Shown one piece after another: positions 1 through 8,794 of a stretch of 64,000 nucleotides of DNA (the first letter of the stretch is position 1; the number at the start of each line of letters is the position of its first letter). The notes under the pieces were generated by a model. The model worked only from the letters and a program-made list of their open reading frames with translations, had not been told where the DNA came from and ran no database searches. The translations under genes and the position numbers were made by a program. Origin of the DNA: Winogradskyella sp. PC-19 (GTDB lineage Bacteria; Bacteroidota; Bacteroidia; Flavobacteriales; Flavobacteriaceae); contig NZ_CP019332.1 in NCBI RefSeq assembly GCF_002163855.1, forward strand, positions 1,653,145-1,717,144, given 5' to 3'.

Positions 1-1778
1 TCTCTATTAAATTTGCTAGCAGAGATATACCAATGTAGATTACCATCAAATGAAAAGCCATTATTAGGAAAATACTTATTATCATAAGTATCTACTTTAA
101 GTCCTCCAAAAAGGCTTAAATAATCAGTGTTTTCGAAAGTGAAATCTTCATCGGCAATACTACTATTTAAGGTTTCAGTTGTAATTTTTAATCGCTTATG
201 CTCAAAACCGGCACTTATAGAAAACTCTTTTGCTAATAATGTCTGGAAATATAATTGGTTGGTCTGGTCTTGCAATTCTACATCTACTTTGTTGAGACCC
301 ACCAAAAGTGGATCACTAGGTTCTAATAATAAATTAGCGTTTACTAGCCTATCAAACTGGTTATACCTTGATTTTAATCCAATACTAACGTAAAATCCTT
401 TGTCTATAAAATAATCAAAATTATATCTAATATTATCTCCAAGAATAATATCTAAAGATGCAAAATCATTTTTAGAAATTAGTCGCTTCTTGGTAACATT
501 AAGCAAAGCCGCACTTTTATAAAGCCCATCATAATGAAGTCCTAACCTAAGTAGAGCACTATTTTTAGATTCAATAATCCTAGCGTCTAAATCATAAACA
601 TCTTCTACTTCTGTTGGCACTAATTTATATCTTAAAGCATCAAAATTGTTGGTTGCTATGAGATTACTAACACCTTTATCTAATTGGTTATAACTAATAC
701 TTTCGTAGCCTTTAAGTTTTAGTTTTCCCAAAACATACGAACGCGTGTAACGATTATTACCTGTTACCCTTACATAACCTAATTTTATACTATCCTTAAT
801 GGTGATATTTCTTTTTACCGAAAACTCTTTTTGTTGTTTTTTGAGTTTAACAAGCGCTTCTATTTGATTTCGTGCAGCAATCTCTCCGTTTCTTACAATG
901 TCTCTACCTTCATTAAAAGAAATAACTGAAAAATTAGTAATATCTGGTTTTATATAAATATCGGTAAGCTTACGCTTATCCTTCATGTCATTTATAGTTC
1001 TAAAATTATTAATCTGAAGCAAGATATCTGGTGCAGACGCTAAAGCTTCTCTATCTTTTAAATCGTCTTGCACATCTACTCCGATAATAATATCCATGCC
1101 TTTTGCCCTTAGTTCTTCGATAGGATAATTGTTAGTCACACCTCCGTCGATATAAATTTTATCATCAATTTTTACAGGTTGGAATAAAGAAGGAAAAGCA
1201 CCGCTAGCTGCAATAGCTTCAGGCAAACTTCCTTTATCCATAATTATAGGTCGGCCAGTTTCAATATTTGTGGCTATACAAAAGAAAGGTGTTGGCAAAT
1301 CATTAAAGTCATCAACATCATTGACATGTAACATTAATTTGTAAAGCAAATTATAGACATTTTGCCCTCTTGATAAACCCGAAGGTAGTGATACTTTGAA
1401 TTTATCAAAAGGCAGGCTTATAGCATAACGTTCCGAATTGTTTCGTTCTATTAGGGATTTAGAATTTCTGGAAAACTTATCATTAATAAGGTCGTCAAAA
1501 TTAATAGACTTAAATATAGAATCTAGTTGCTTCCCTGAATATCCTGAAGCATATAGAGAACCTATTATTGCACCCATACTTGTACCCGCAATATGGTCAA
1601 CTTTGATACCTAAACTATCAATTACTTTTAGAGTTCCAATATGAGCAAAACCTTTAGCACCACCACCACTTAATACTAAACCAACTTTAGGCTCATCAAC
1701 ATCTTGTGCAGATATCGAAAAGACAAAAAGCATCGTAAATACTAAGATGCATAATGATGTGGATTTATTATTTCTCAA
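1..1778 (-). CDS. Patatin-like phospholipase with POTRA and BamA-type barrel (3' end cut by window)
   Basis: Predicted exported lipid acyl hydrolase fused to an outer-membrane barrel; the reading frame runs off the left edge, so the C-terminus is missing. Visible: a signal peptide, the patatin glycine-rich motif GGGAKG (about residues 38-43), the nucleophile elbow GTSMG (65-69) and the DGG motif of the Ser-Asp dyad near residue 210. A POTRA-like stretch and a beta-rich C-terminal half follow. The only start giving a full signal peptide (basic n-region, then a hydrophobic core ending SISAQ) is TTG at 1778, which lies inside the last codons of uvrC and has an AAGGA-like sequence just upstream; the first in-frame ATG (1733) gives a very short signal. 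The 11-bp overlap with uvrC suggests co-transcription. Family from motifs is secure; the start is an inference. Confidence 0.85.
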   Translation of the reverse strand, partial: MRNNKSTSLCILVFTMLFVFSISAQDVDEPKVGLVLSGGGAKGFAHIGTLKVIDSLGIKVDHIAGTSMGAIIGSLYASGYSGKQLDSIFKSINFDDLINDKFSRNSKSLIERNNSERYAISLPFDKFKVSLPSGLSRGQNVYNLLYKLMLHVNDVDDFNDLPTPFFCIATNIETGRPIIMDKGSLPEAIAASGAFPSLFQPVKIDDKIYIDGGVTNNYPIEELRAKGMDIIIGVDVQDDLKDREALASAPDILLQINNFRTINDMKDKRKLTDIYIKPDITNFSVISFNEGRDIVRNGEIAARNQIEALVKLKKQQKEFSVKRNITIKDSIKLGYVRVTGNNRYTRSYVLGKLKLKGYESISYNQLDKGVSNLIATNNFDALRYKLVPTEVEDVYDLDARIIESKNSALLRLGLHYDGLYKSAALLNVTKKRLISKNDFASLDIILGDNIRYNFDYFIDKGFYVSIGLKSRYNQFDRLVNANLLLEPSDPLLVGLNKVDVELQDQTNQLYFQTLLAKEFSISAGFEHKRLKITTETLNSSIADEDFTFENTDYLSLFGGLKVDTYDNKYFPNNGFSFDGNLHWYISASKFNR

Positions 1779-3573
1779 TTTCTTCCTTATGATAATAATT
1801 ATATACTTTACTAGCTCTAGAAACACCAACTACAGCTTCGAGTTCATCTAGTTTAGCATTTGCAATTCTTTTTACAGTTTTAAACGTTTTCATCAAGTCT
1901 ACTATTGTTTGCTCTCCAACGCCAGATATATTTTCTAATTCAGTTTTTAATGCACCTTTACTTCTTCTGTTTCTGTGATGCTCAATTCCGAAACGGTGCG
2001 CTTCATTACGTAATTGCTGAATAATTTTTAGTGTTTCACTTTTTTTATCTAAATATAATGGAATTGGGTCATCTGGATAAAATAATTCTTCCAAACGTTT
2101 TGCAATACCTATAGTTACAATCTTTTTCTCCAAACCTAATAACTTCAAACTTTTTAAAGCAGATGATAATTGTCCTTTACCACCATCTATAATAATAAGT
2201 TGTGGCAGTGGTTTATCTTCTTCTAATAAACGTTTATAGCGTCTAAAAACAACTTCTTCCATCGACGCAAAATCATCTGGCCCAACTACTGTTTTTATAT
2301 TAAAATGACGGTAGTCTTTTTTACTAGGTTTACCATTTTTGAAAACTACACAAGCAGCAACTGGATTTGTCCCTTGAATATTACTGTTGTCAAAACACTC
2401 AATATGCCTTGGTTCTTCGGATAATCTTAAATCCGCTTTCATCTGCGCCATAATACGATTAGCATGGCGGTCTGGATCAACAATTTTTATTTGCTTCATT
2501 TTGTCCATGCGGTAATACTTCGCATTCCGAAGAGATAAATCTAAGATACTTTTTTTATCTCCAAGCTTTGGTATTGAAACCTTTACGTTATCTCCTAGAT
2601 CTACCTTAAAAGGCACATATATTTCTTTTGAGTTAGAATGAAATCGTTGTCGTATTTCAGTAATGGCTAACTCTAATAATTCTGTATCTGACTCTTCCAA
2701 TTTTTTCTTTATCTCTAAAGTATGGGAACGTATAATTGAACCGTAGGATAATTGTAAAAAATTGATATAAGCATAAGTTTCATCGCTAACAATCGAAAAC
2801 ACATCTACATTACTAATCTTGGGATTAACAACTGTTGACTTAGCTTGGTAATTTTCAAGAATATCTAATTTTTCCTTGACTTTCTGAGCATCTTCAAACT
2901 GCATATTTTCTGCAAATGTTTTCATTTGCTTTCTAAATTGCTGCAAGGAGTCTTTAAAATTTCCTTTTAAAATTTCACGAATAGCAGCCACATTACCGTG
3001 GTATTCTTCCTCAGTTTCTAAACCTTCACAAGCACCTTTACAATTTCCTAAATGGTATTCTAGACAGACTTTAAACTTGCCAGCTTCGACCTTTTCTTCT
3101 GTTAAGTGGTAATTACATGTTCGTAATTGGTATAAACCTTTAATTAAGCCCAATAAGGTTTTTACGGTTTTCATACTCGTATATGGCCCGAAATATTCAG
3201 AACCATCTTTGATAACACGTCTTGTAGGAAATACACGCGGAAAACGCTCTTTCTTAACACAAATCCAAGGATAGGATTTGTCATCTTTGAGTAATACATT
3301 ATAACGCGGCTTGTACTTTTTTATAAGATTATTTTCAAGCAACAATGCATCACTTTCCGTCTCAACGACAATATGCTTTACTAACTTTATTTTGCGAACT
3401 AAAACTCGGGTTTTACCATTATCATGTTGTTTGGTAAAGTAAGAACTGACACGTTTTTTGATGTCTTTTGCCTTTCCGACATAAATCAAATTTTCATCCG
3501 CATCAAAATACTGATACACGCCAGGCTGATGTGGCAACGTTTTTATCTGTATTTGTAATGAAGTTTCTGACAT
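1768..3573 (-). CDS. uvrC: Excinuclease ABC subunit C
   Basis: Nucleotide excision repair endonuclease that makes the dual incisions beside a lesion after UvrAB loading; cytoplasmic. 601 residues, full length for the family. An N-terminal GIY-YIG domain is visible (PGVYQYFD and IYVGKAKDIKKR, about residues 18-45), then a four-cysteine stretch near 153-182 matching the UvrC Fe-S ligands, a UVR helix pair around 220-235 (QFEDAQKVKEKL), the RNase H-like C-terminal nuclease domain (ECFDNSNIQG, IIIDGGKGQL) and terminal helix-hairpin-helix motifs (ISGVGEQT). A TACCTTTG box ends only 4 nt before the ATG, so the message may be leaderless. Divergent from the RimK cluster; the downstream patatin gene overlaps its end. 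Confidence 0.97.
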   Translation of the reverse strand: MSETSLQIQIKTLPHQPGVYQYFDADENLIYVGKAKDIKKRVSSYFTKQHDNGKTRVLVRKIKLVKHIVVETESDALLLENNLIKKYKPRYNVLLKDDKSYPWICVKKERFPRVFPTRRVIKDGSEYFGPYTSMKTVKTLLGLIKGLYQLRTCNYHLTEEKVEAGKFKVCLEYHLGNCKGACEGLETEEEYHGNVAAIREILKGNFKDSLQQFRKQMKTFAENMQFEDAQKVKEKLDILENYQAKSTVVNPKISNVDVFSIVSDETYAYINFLQLSYGSIIRSHTLEIKKKLEESDTELLELAITEIRQRFHSNSKEIYVPFKVDLGDNVKVSIPKLGDKKSILDLSLRNAKYYRMDKMKQIKIVDPDRHANRIMAQMKADLRLSEEPRHIECFDNSNIQGTNPVAACVVFKNGKPSKKDYRHFNIKTVVGPDDFASMEEVVFRRYKRLLEEDKPLPQLIIIDGGKGQLSSALKSLKLLGLEKKIVTIGIAKRLEELFYPDDPIPLYLDKKSETLKIIQQLRNEAHRFGIEHHRNRRSKGALKTELENISGVGEQTIVDLMKTFKTVKRIANAKLDELEAVVGVSRASKVYNYYHKEEIEK

Positions 3574-3577
3574 TTAT

Positions 3578-3585
3578 CAAAGGTA
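3578..3585 (-). promoter_or_regulatory. Candidate -7 element for uvrC
   Basis: On the minus strand this reads TACCTTTG, matching the Bacteroidota -7 consensus TAnnTTTG. It ends 4 nt before the uvrC ATG, which would place transcription start at or beside the start codon. No convincing -33 TTG was found at normal spacing. Confidence 0.45.
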
Positions 3586-3661
3586 ATAATTCGTATTTAT
3601 CTGATGTATTTTCAATTGGTTTTATTATTACATTCGCCGCACAAAATTTTAATTTCATTAA

Positions 3662-4084
3662 ATGCCAAAAAAACTTTTGGGCAGAGTTGATAAAATTGAC
3701 TTCCCAGAATTACAATTATTTAATATAGATGCCAAAATCGATACTGGTGCATATACATCTGCGATTCACTGTTCTGATATTATAGAGCAAAACAACACAC
3801 TTATCTGTACGTTTAATAGTGAAGGTCATAATAACTTTAAGAGTGAAAAAGTCACATTTACCGACTATAGTTATACAGATGTAAAAAGTAGTAACGGCCA
3901 CAAAGAAAACAGATACAAAATCAAAACAACAGTAATATTCTTTGGAAAGAAGTATCGAATTAACCTAACTTTAAGCACTAGAGACGATATGAAGTTTCCG
4001 GTCTTAATCGGTCGACAATTTTTAAAACGAAAGTTTATTGTCGATGTAGATTTAATAGATCAATCTTATAATTTAAAAAAGTAA
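3662..4084 (+). CDS. Retropepsin-like ATP-dependent zinc protease family protein (RimB-like)
   Basis: Small 140-residue protein of the family annotated as ATP-dependent zinc protease, a retropepsin-like aspartic fold. The key motif IDTGA is at about residues 26-30, followed by TSAIH; later [18 protein letters not shown] matches the second conserved block of the family. No signal peptide, so cytoplasmic. It is followed one base later by rimK. In Pseudomonas a protease RimB is encoded with RimK and affects its ribosome modification, and this neighbourhood fits that role; this is inference from context, as the homology between the two proteins cannot be tested here. Start chosen at the ATG 3662 because the family begins [14 protein letters not shown]. 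Confidence 0.8.
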   Translation: MPKKLLGRVDKIDFPELQLFNIDAKIDTGAYTSAIHCSDIIEQNNTLICTFNSEGHNNFKSEKVTFTDYSYTDVKSSNGHKENRYKIKTTVIFFGKKYRINLTLSTRDDMKFPVLIGRQFLKRKFIVDVDLIDQSYNLKK

Positions 4085-4085
4085 A

Positions 4086-4961
4086 ATGAACATTGTAATC
4101 CTATCGCGTAATGCCAATCTTTATTCAACGAGTCGTTTAGTTGAAGAAGGCAAAAAACGAGGCCATACCATTGAAATTATTGACCCGTTAAAATGTGATA
4201 TTATCATTGAGCGCGAAAAACCAACCATATATTATAAAGACAGATATCTGGATTATGTCGATGCTATTATTCCTCGTATTGGAGCGTCGGTGACTTTTTA
4301 TGGTTGTGCAGTTGTAAGACAATTTGAAGAAATGGGCGTTTTTACCATAGCATCATCTGATTCTATTTTACGATCTCGAGACAAGCTAAAAAGCTTGCAA
4401 CGCTTAAGTAAGGCTGGTATTGGTATGCCTAAAACTGTATTTACAAACTACTCGCGGGATGTAGAAGAAGTAATTGAGCATGTCGGCGGCACACCTTGTA
4501 TTATAAAACTATTGGAAGGTACTCAAGGATTAGGTGTTGTTTTAGCTGAGTCAAAAAATGCAGCTGAATCAGTTTTAGAAGCTTTTAATGGTTTACAAGC
4601 ACGTGTGATTGTTCAAGAATTTATTGGCGAAGCAAAAGGCGCAGACTTAAGAGCTTTGGTTGTTGATGGACAAGTTGTTGGCGCAATGAAACGCCAAGGA
4701 AAAGAAGGCGAGTTTCGCTCTAATCTACATCGTGGTGGTTCTGCAGAAATTATAAAGCTCAATCATGACGAACTTAAACTTGCTATGAATGCTGCAAAGG
4801 TTTTGAAACTACCTGTTTGCGGTGTAGACATGCTACAATCTTCACGTGGTCCTTTATTACTTGAGGTAAATTCAACACCAGGATTAGAAGGTATTGAAGG
4901 TGCTACAGGAAGAAATATAGCCAGAGCTATTATAAAATTTATTGAAAAAAATAGAAAATAG
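4086..4961 (+). CDS. rimK: RimK-type ATP-grasp alpha-L-glutamate ligase
   Basis: ATP-grasp ligase that in E. coli adds glutamates to the C-terminus of ribosomal protein S6. 291 residues, normal for RimK. Seen: an N-terminal pre-ATP-grasp domain with [15 protein letters not shown], the grasp entry [17 protein letters not shown] (near 97-113), the ATP-lysine strand [30 protein letters not shown] and the metal-binding end [19 protein letters not shown]. It sits between a retropepsin-like protein (1 nt upstream) and an AstE/AspA-type hydrolase (14 nt downstream), so the three are probably one transcript. Whether the substrate is S6 here is not visible, since rpsF is not in the window. Confidence 0.93.
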   Translation: MNIVILSRNANLYSTSRLVEEGKKRGHTIEIIDPLKCDIIIEREKPTIYYKDRYLDYVDAIIPRIGASVTFYGCAVVRQFEEMGVFTIASSDSILRSRDKLKSLQRLSKAGIGMPKTVFTNYSRDVEEVIEHVGGTPCIIKLLEGTQGLGVVLAESKNAAESVLEAFNGLQARVIVQEFIGEAKGADLRALVVDGQVVGAMKRQGKEGEFRSNLHRGGSAEIIKLNHDELKLAMNAAKVLKLPVCGVDMLQSSRGPLLLEVNSTPGLEGIEGATGRNIARAIIKFIEKNRK

Positions 4962-4975
4962 AAACTATTTAATGC

Positions 4976-5944
4976 ATGAGTGAGAAAGACGTTTTAGAAA
5001 TTTTAGACAAAAAGGTAGGCTTAGGTCAAAGTGCAACCGTTAACTTTAATGTTGCCAAATTACACACACAAAATTCTATTGATGTTCCTGTAATTATAGA
5101 GCGTTCAAAAAAACCTGGCCCAACAGTTTTAATCACCGCAGGTATTCATGGCGATGAGGTCAATGGTGTAGAAATTGTACGTCAAATTATCGCTAAAGGT
5201 ATTAACAAACCTAAACGAGGCACTATAATATGTATCCCAGTAATTAATGTATTTGGTTTTATTCACATGGACCGATTATTTCCGGACGGACGTGATTTAA
5301 ACCGTGTTTTTCCAGGAAGCAAAAATGGCTCTTTAGCAAGTCGTGTTGCTCACCAATTAATGACTAAAGTTGTACCTCATGCCGATTTGATTTTAGATTT
5401 TCATACTGGTGGTGCAGACCGATTTAATGCTGCACAAGTAAGAATAGTAAAAAATGAAGTTGTCTTAGACGAACTTGCCGAAGCTTTTGGTGCACCATTT
5501 ATTTTCTATTCCAAAAATTTAAATAATTCTTTTAGAAATTCAGCTTACAAAAAAGGGATTCCTATTTTGCTTTTTGAAGGTGGAAAATCATTCAACATAC
5601 ACAATACAATTACTAATACTGGCGTAAATGGGGCAAAACGTGTTTTAAGTCATTTAGAAATGTTGCGGTCTCCTTTTAAAGTTAGTCAACCAAAAAAAGA
5701 GGCTGTAAAGATTTTAGATAGCAAATGGTTACGTGCTAGTTATTCGGGTATGTTTAAGCCTACAATATCTATCAACGCTCATGTCGAAAAAGGAGATGTT
5801 TTAGGTAACATAACTGATCCTTATGGGAGTTTTAATCATTTTGTGAAAGCGCCGAATAGCGGTTACATTTTTAACATTAACGAGTCTCCTTTAGTTTATC
5901 AAGGTGATGCTATTTTTCATATTTCAACAAAGCTAGAAGACTAA
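4976..5944 (+). CDS. Succinylglutamate desuccinylase/aspartoacylase family zinc hydrolase
   Basis: M14-superfamily zinc hydrolase of the AstE/AspA group, 322 residues, no signal peptide. Zinc ligands are readable as H58 and E61 in GIHGDEVNG and H143 in LDFHTGG; the substrate-binding DGRDLNR motif lies near 104-110, and a C-terminal beta-rich domain with GDVLGNITDPYG follows. Family members remove acyl groups from N-acyl amino acids. Its fixed place after rimK suggests a substrate related to glutamate conjugates, for example trimming added glutamates, but this is inference; the general family call is firm. The stop codon shares one base with the next start (TAATG). Confidence 0.88.
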   Translation: MSEKDVLEILDKKVGLGQSATVNFNVAKLHTQNSIDVPVIIERSKKPGPTVLITAGIHGDEVNGVEIVRQIIAKGINKPKRGTIICIPVINVFGFIHMDRLFPDGRDLNRVFPGSKNGSLASRVAHQLMTKVVPHADLILDFHTGGADRFNAAQVRIVKNEVVLDELAEAFGAPFIFYSKNLNNSFRNSAYKKGIPILLFEGGKSFNIHNTITNTGVNGAKRVLSHLEMLRSPFKVSQPKKEAVKILDSKWLRASYSGMFKPTISINAHVEKGDVLGNITDPYGSFNHFVKAPNSGYIFNINESPLVYQGDAIFHISTKLED

Positions 5945-6504
5945 TGACTAAGGCTGACATACGTAAAAAATATAAAGCACTTCGTGAACAATTAAGCGAG
6001 AATCAGATAGAAGATAATAGTCTTGCAATTGCTAACCAGTTATTACAATTAGACATCTGGAATCATTCTTTCTATCACATCTTCTTACCAATAGAAGAGC
6101 AAAAGGAAGTAAATACAGAATATATTTTAAACATATTAGCAGGAAAAGATAAGAACATAGTGATATCTAAAAGTAATTTTGAAGACTACTCGATGTCTCA
6201 CTTTTTACTCACTGACAGTACTACTTTAAAAAAAAATGAATATAATATTCCTGAACCTATTGATGGTATAGCAATTTCTTCGTCACAAATAGATATCGTT
6301 TTTGTACCGCTTTTAGCCTTTGACACTAAAGGAAGTCGCGTCGGTTACGGAAAAGGGTTTTATGACCGTTTTCTATCTGAATGCAAACCAGAAACTCTAA
6401 AAATTGGTTTGTCTTTTTTTGAATCTGAAGAAGACATTGAAGCTTCTGAAAATGATGTTAAATTGGATTATTGTGTGAGTCCGAATGAGGTTTACCTATT
6501 CTAA
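5944..6504 (+). CDS. 5-formyltetrahydrofolate cyclo-ligase
   Basis: Converts 5-formyl-THF to 5,10-methenyl-THF with ATP, recycling an inhibitory folate; cytoplasmic. 186 residues, normal length. The diagnostic C-terminal motif GSRVGYGKGFYDRFL is at about residues 132-146, preceded by DIVFVPLLAFD; the N-terminus has the family's KADIRKKYKALRE basic start. Translationally coupled to the upstream zinc hydrolase by a 1-base TAATG overlap and convergent with the NAD salvage operon 3 bp further on. The link with the RimK cluster is probably only co-transcription. Confidence 0.93.
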   Translation: MTKADIRKKYKALREQLSENQIEDNSLAIANQLLQLDIWNHSFYHIFLPIEEQKEVNTEYILNILAGKDKNIVISKSNFEDYSMSHFLLTDSTTLKKNEYNIPEPIDGIAISSSQIDIVFVPLLAFDTKGSRVGYGKGFYDRFLSECKPETLKIGLSFFESEEDIEASENDVKLDYCVSPNEVYLF

Positions 6505-6507
6505 TTC

Positions 6508-7266
6508 TTATATTACTTTAAACTGTGTTACAAATTCATCTTTTATATTCTTAAAACTATTGGTGCAATATATATGATTAATAGCCCCTTTTAACTCCTC
6601 AAATCCATAATTAAATTGACCATGTGTAACATATAGAAATATTTTTGATGCACCTCGACATTTTAAAGCTTCTGCTAAAAATTTAAATGTTCGACCGCCA
6701 TCAGCTAAATCGTCCACAATTAAGCATTCTTTATCTTTTACATCACCTTGAATACTTATTACTGGTGCCCCATCCACTCTAACTTTATTAGAGGGAACTA
6801 AATCTGCATTTAGCTTTTTAGCAATTTCATGAGTTGTCTTATAGGCACCAGCATCAGGGCTTACTAAAACTGGACTACCTATCTGATTAAATGCTTTTTT
6901 TACAAAATCTAAATGGGATATTTTTTCAGAGTTATCAATTAAAGCTAATGAGATTGAGCTATGTGGATGTAAAACAAAAATCTTGTCAAATCTCATATCA
7001 TTAATAAATTTACAAATCACTTTTAAATCAAAAGATTCTCCTTTATTAAATCGTCTATCAGAACGTTGACCAATTAAGCATAGTATAGTTAATGTAGCAA
7101 CTGTATTTTTATTGGTTGAATTTTCAGCATCCCAAGCTTCCTTTATCGAAGCTGCTTTAAATAAATCTTCATAGCTGTTTCCTCTTATTTTGATATCTAA
7201 ATCACCACTTTCTATAATTTTAGCAGTTACTTGTCCATCATTAAATCTATTTATTTCGTATTTCAT
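6508..7266 (-). CDS. Ribose-phosphate pyrophosphokinase-like protein (short Prs homologue)
   Basis: Homologue of PRPP synthetase, 252 residues against about 310-315 for housekeeping Prs. Conserved landmarks: IRGNSYEDLF (27-36), a modified ATP-flap region IGQRSDRRFNKGESFD (65-80), VSPDAGAYK (135-143) and the PRPP loop CLIVDDLADGGRTF (181-194). It is 11 bp behind nadV in the same direction, so almost certainly the second gene of the operon. The obvious role is to supply PRPP for nicotinamide phosphoribosylation. Short Prs homologues paired with NadV homologues in phages act instead as ADP-ribose pyrophosphate synthetase (Adps of NARP1), so the true substrate, ribose-5-phosphate or ADP-ribose, is open. 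Confidence 0.82.
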   Translation of the reverse strand: MKYEINRFNDGQVTAKIIESGDLDIKIRGNSYEDLFKAASIKEAWDAENSTNKNTVATLTILCLIGQRSDRRFNKGESFDLKVICKFINDMRFDKIFVLHPHSSISLALIDNSEKISHLDFVKKAFNQIGSPVLVSPDAGAYKTTHEIAKKLNADLVPSNKVRVDGAPVISIQGDVKDKECLIVDDLADGGRTFKFLAEALKCRGASKIFLYVTHGQFNYGFEELKGAINHIYCTNSFKNIKDEFVTQFKVI

Positions 7267-7277
7267 GACTACTATTT

Positions 7278-8732
7278 TTAAATACTTGCGTTAACTCTAT
7301 CTCTTATTTCTTGTAAAGTAACTTGATTAACAAATTTTCCATCTTCATAAATCACAAGTAATTCTCCAGTATTTTCTTGTTCTGGAGTTACTTGGTCAAC
7401 TAAAACATATTCATTATTTACCTTATCTACCTTTACTAATCCTTTTGCAGATTTTTTAATACCATCATCAGTAATTGGATCTTTAAAAATTTCTCTTCGT
7501 TCTCCGTTAACAACAACAGAAGTTGCTTTCATGGCAAATCCAAAAGTATCTCTAGTATTAAACTGGTATGTGAAAGATCCTATTCCTAAAACAACGTTTG
7601 TACTAGCAAAACCTTTATCACTCAAACGTTGACAAATATTTTCTGCTCTTTCAGTTGTAATACTGTCTCCGTAGATAGCTCCAATATGCGTATCAAGAAC
7701 TTTAAAACCTTGATTATTTACAGTTCCTCCAAAAATATCCCAAAGCAACTCAATAACACCTTTATCTTTAGGAAGCTTCCCACCTGGTTTTCTTGTCTCC
7801 CCACAAATAATATCAACTGGGTCTCCACTATCAGGTCTTATAACTAATTTTCCATCTCTAGATAATACTTCTTCTTTTAATTCTGGTAAATATTTAGTCA
7901 ATACCTTCCATAAATCCCAAGTATCGCTTACTACAGATAGTATTCCCGTTGGATAAGTATTCATTAAATGCCTAAATGTACCTATTTCGTCATCTTTAGT
8001 TCCTGCACACATTACTGAGTGTTCCGTTGCGTTAACAGAACCTACCACAAAACCTTCTGCATTATAATATTTACGTAAACTACTAATCACTGGTAGTGTA
8101 TCAGAACCTAAAAAAACAGCTCCATGTCCCATTCCAGAAGAAACCGCACTTTGTAAACCTCCCATTCCACGCATTGAAAAATCATGCCCTTGAAAATCAA
8201 TAAATGCTAAGTTTTCTTTATCTGTTTTTAAAATCCAATTCTTAAATATTCTTTTATAACATAATGCTATTGATGCAGATGTCATAGGTTGCCATAACAT
8301 GGTAGACAAAATAGTTTCTAAGAAATTAGTAATCCAATAGAATTTTTTATCTGTATTGACCACAGTTACCATTGGCACTCTTACTGGTATTTCTAATCCT
8401 TCTGGCAATGATTTAACTTTTATTGGCAAGTATTGTAAATCATGTAATTCTTCGTAGTGACTTACATCATATTCAGCACCTAAATACATGGATAACTCTT
8501 CTTTCAACTCATTACAAACTTGTGCCTTTGGTTTAGCGAAAAAATTATCTTGAAAATAATCATGTAACCATTGAAATACATATTGTTGTCCAAATGAAAC
8601 CACCTTATCACAACCTTTTGGAGCATATTTGTTACTTCTTGGTGTCCAATTAGAATATACTTCTTCTGTTCCTTTTGGATATTGTTGATGGTGTCCAGTT
8701 TTATATCCATCAGTTAATAGTAATCCGTTCAT
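7278..8732 (-). CDS. nadV: Nicotinamide phosphoribosyltransferase family protein (NadV/Nampt)
   Basis: Makes NMN from nicotinamide and PRPP, the first step of non-deamidating NAD salvage; the related phage Namat enzymes use ADP-ribose pyrophosphate instead. 484 residues, as in human NAMPT. Active-site counterparts are readable: TDGYKTGHHQQYP (Y10, like human Y18), HDFSMRG (F185, like F193), D211, H238 in ATEHSVM, and R299/D301 in VIRPDSGDP. The upstream region holds two NrtR-type palindromes over a canonical promoter. Followed 11 bp later by the Prs-like gene. The nicotinamide-transferase family call is firm; the phosphoribosyl donor is not proven. Confidence 0.92.
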   Translation of the reverse strand: MNGLLLTDGYKTGHHQQYPKGTEEVYSNWTPRSNKYAPKGCDKVVSFGQQYVFQWLHDYFQDNFFAKPKAQVCNELKEELSMYLGAEYDVSHYEELHDLQYLPIKVKSLPEGLEIPVRVPMVTVVNTDKKFYWITNFLETILSTMLWQPMTSASIALCYKRIFKNWILKTDKENLAFIDFQGHDFSMRGMGGLQSAVSSGMGHGAVFLGSDTLPVISSLRKYYNAEGFVVGSVNATEHSVMCAGTKDDEIGTFRHLMNTYPTGILSVVSDTWDLWKVLTKYLPELKEEVLSRDGKLVIRPDSGDPVDIICGETRKPGGKLPKDKGVIELLWDIFGGTVNNQGFKVLDTHIGAIYGDSITTERAENICQRLSDKGFASTNVVLGIGSFTYQFNTRDTFGFAMKATSVVVNGERREIFKDPITDDGIKKSAKGLVKVDKVNNEYVLVDQVTPEQENTGELLVIYEDGKFVNQVTLQEIRDRVNASI

Positions 8733-8741
8733 AATATTTTA

Positions 8742-8764
8742 ATTTGCGTAAATATTACACAAAT
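8742..8764. promoter_or_regulatory. Candidate NrtR operator 1
   Basis: A 23-bp interrupted palindrome, ATTTGCGT-N7-ACACAAAT, starting 9 bp upstream of the nadV ATG. Its right arm overlaps the minus-strand -7 element TATATTTG (8767-8760), so a bound repressor would block initiation. Arms match operator 2 at 15 of 16 positions. Confidence 0.7.
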
Positions 8765-8791
8765 ATATATTAACAACATCTGTTCTACAAA
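8760..8791 (-). promoter_or_regulatory. nadV promoter
   Basis: On the minus strand, TTTG at 8791-8788, a 20-bp spacer, then TATATTTG at 8767-8760, matching the Bacteroidota -33/-7 layout. The ATG at 8732 leaves a leader of roughly 20 nt. A further perfect palindrome, ACAAAT-TT-ATTTGT (8787-8800), covers the -33 box. Confidence 0.65.
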
Positions 8792-8794
8792 TTT

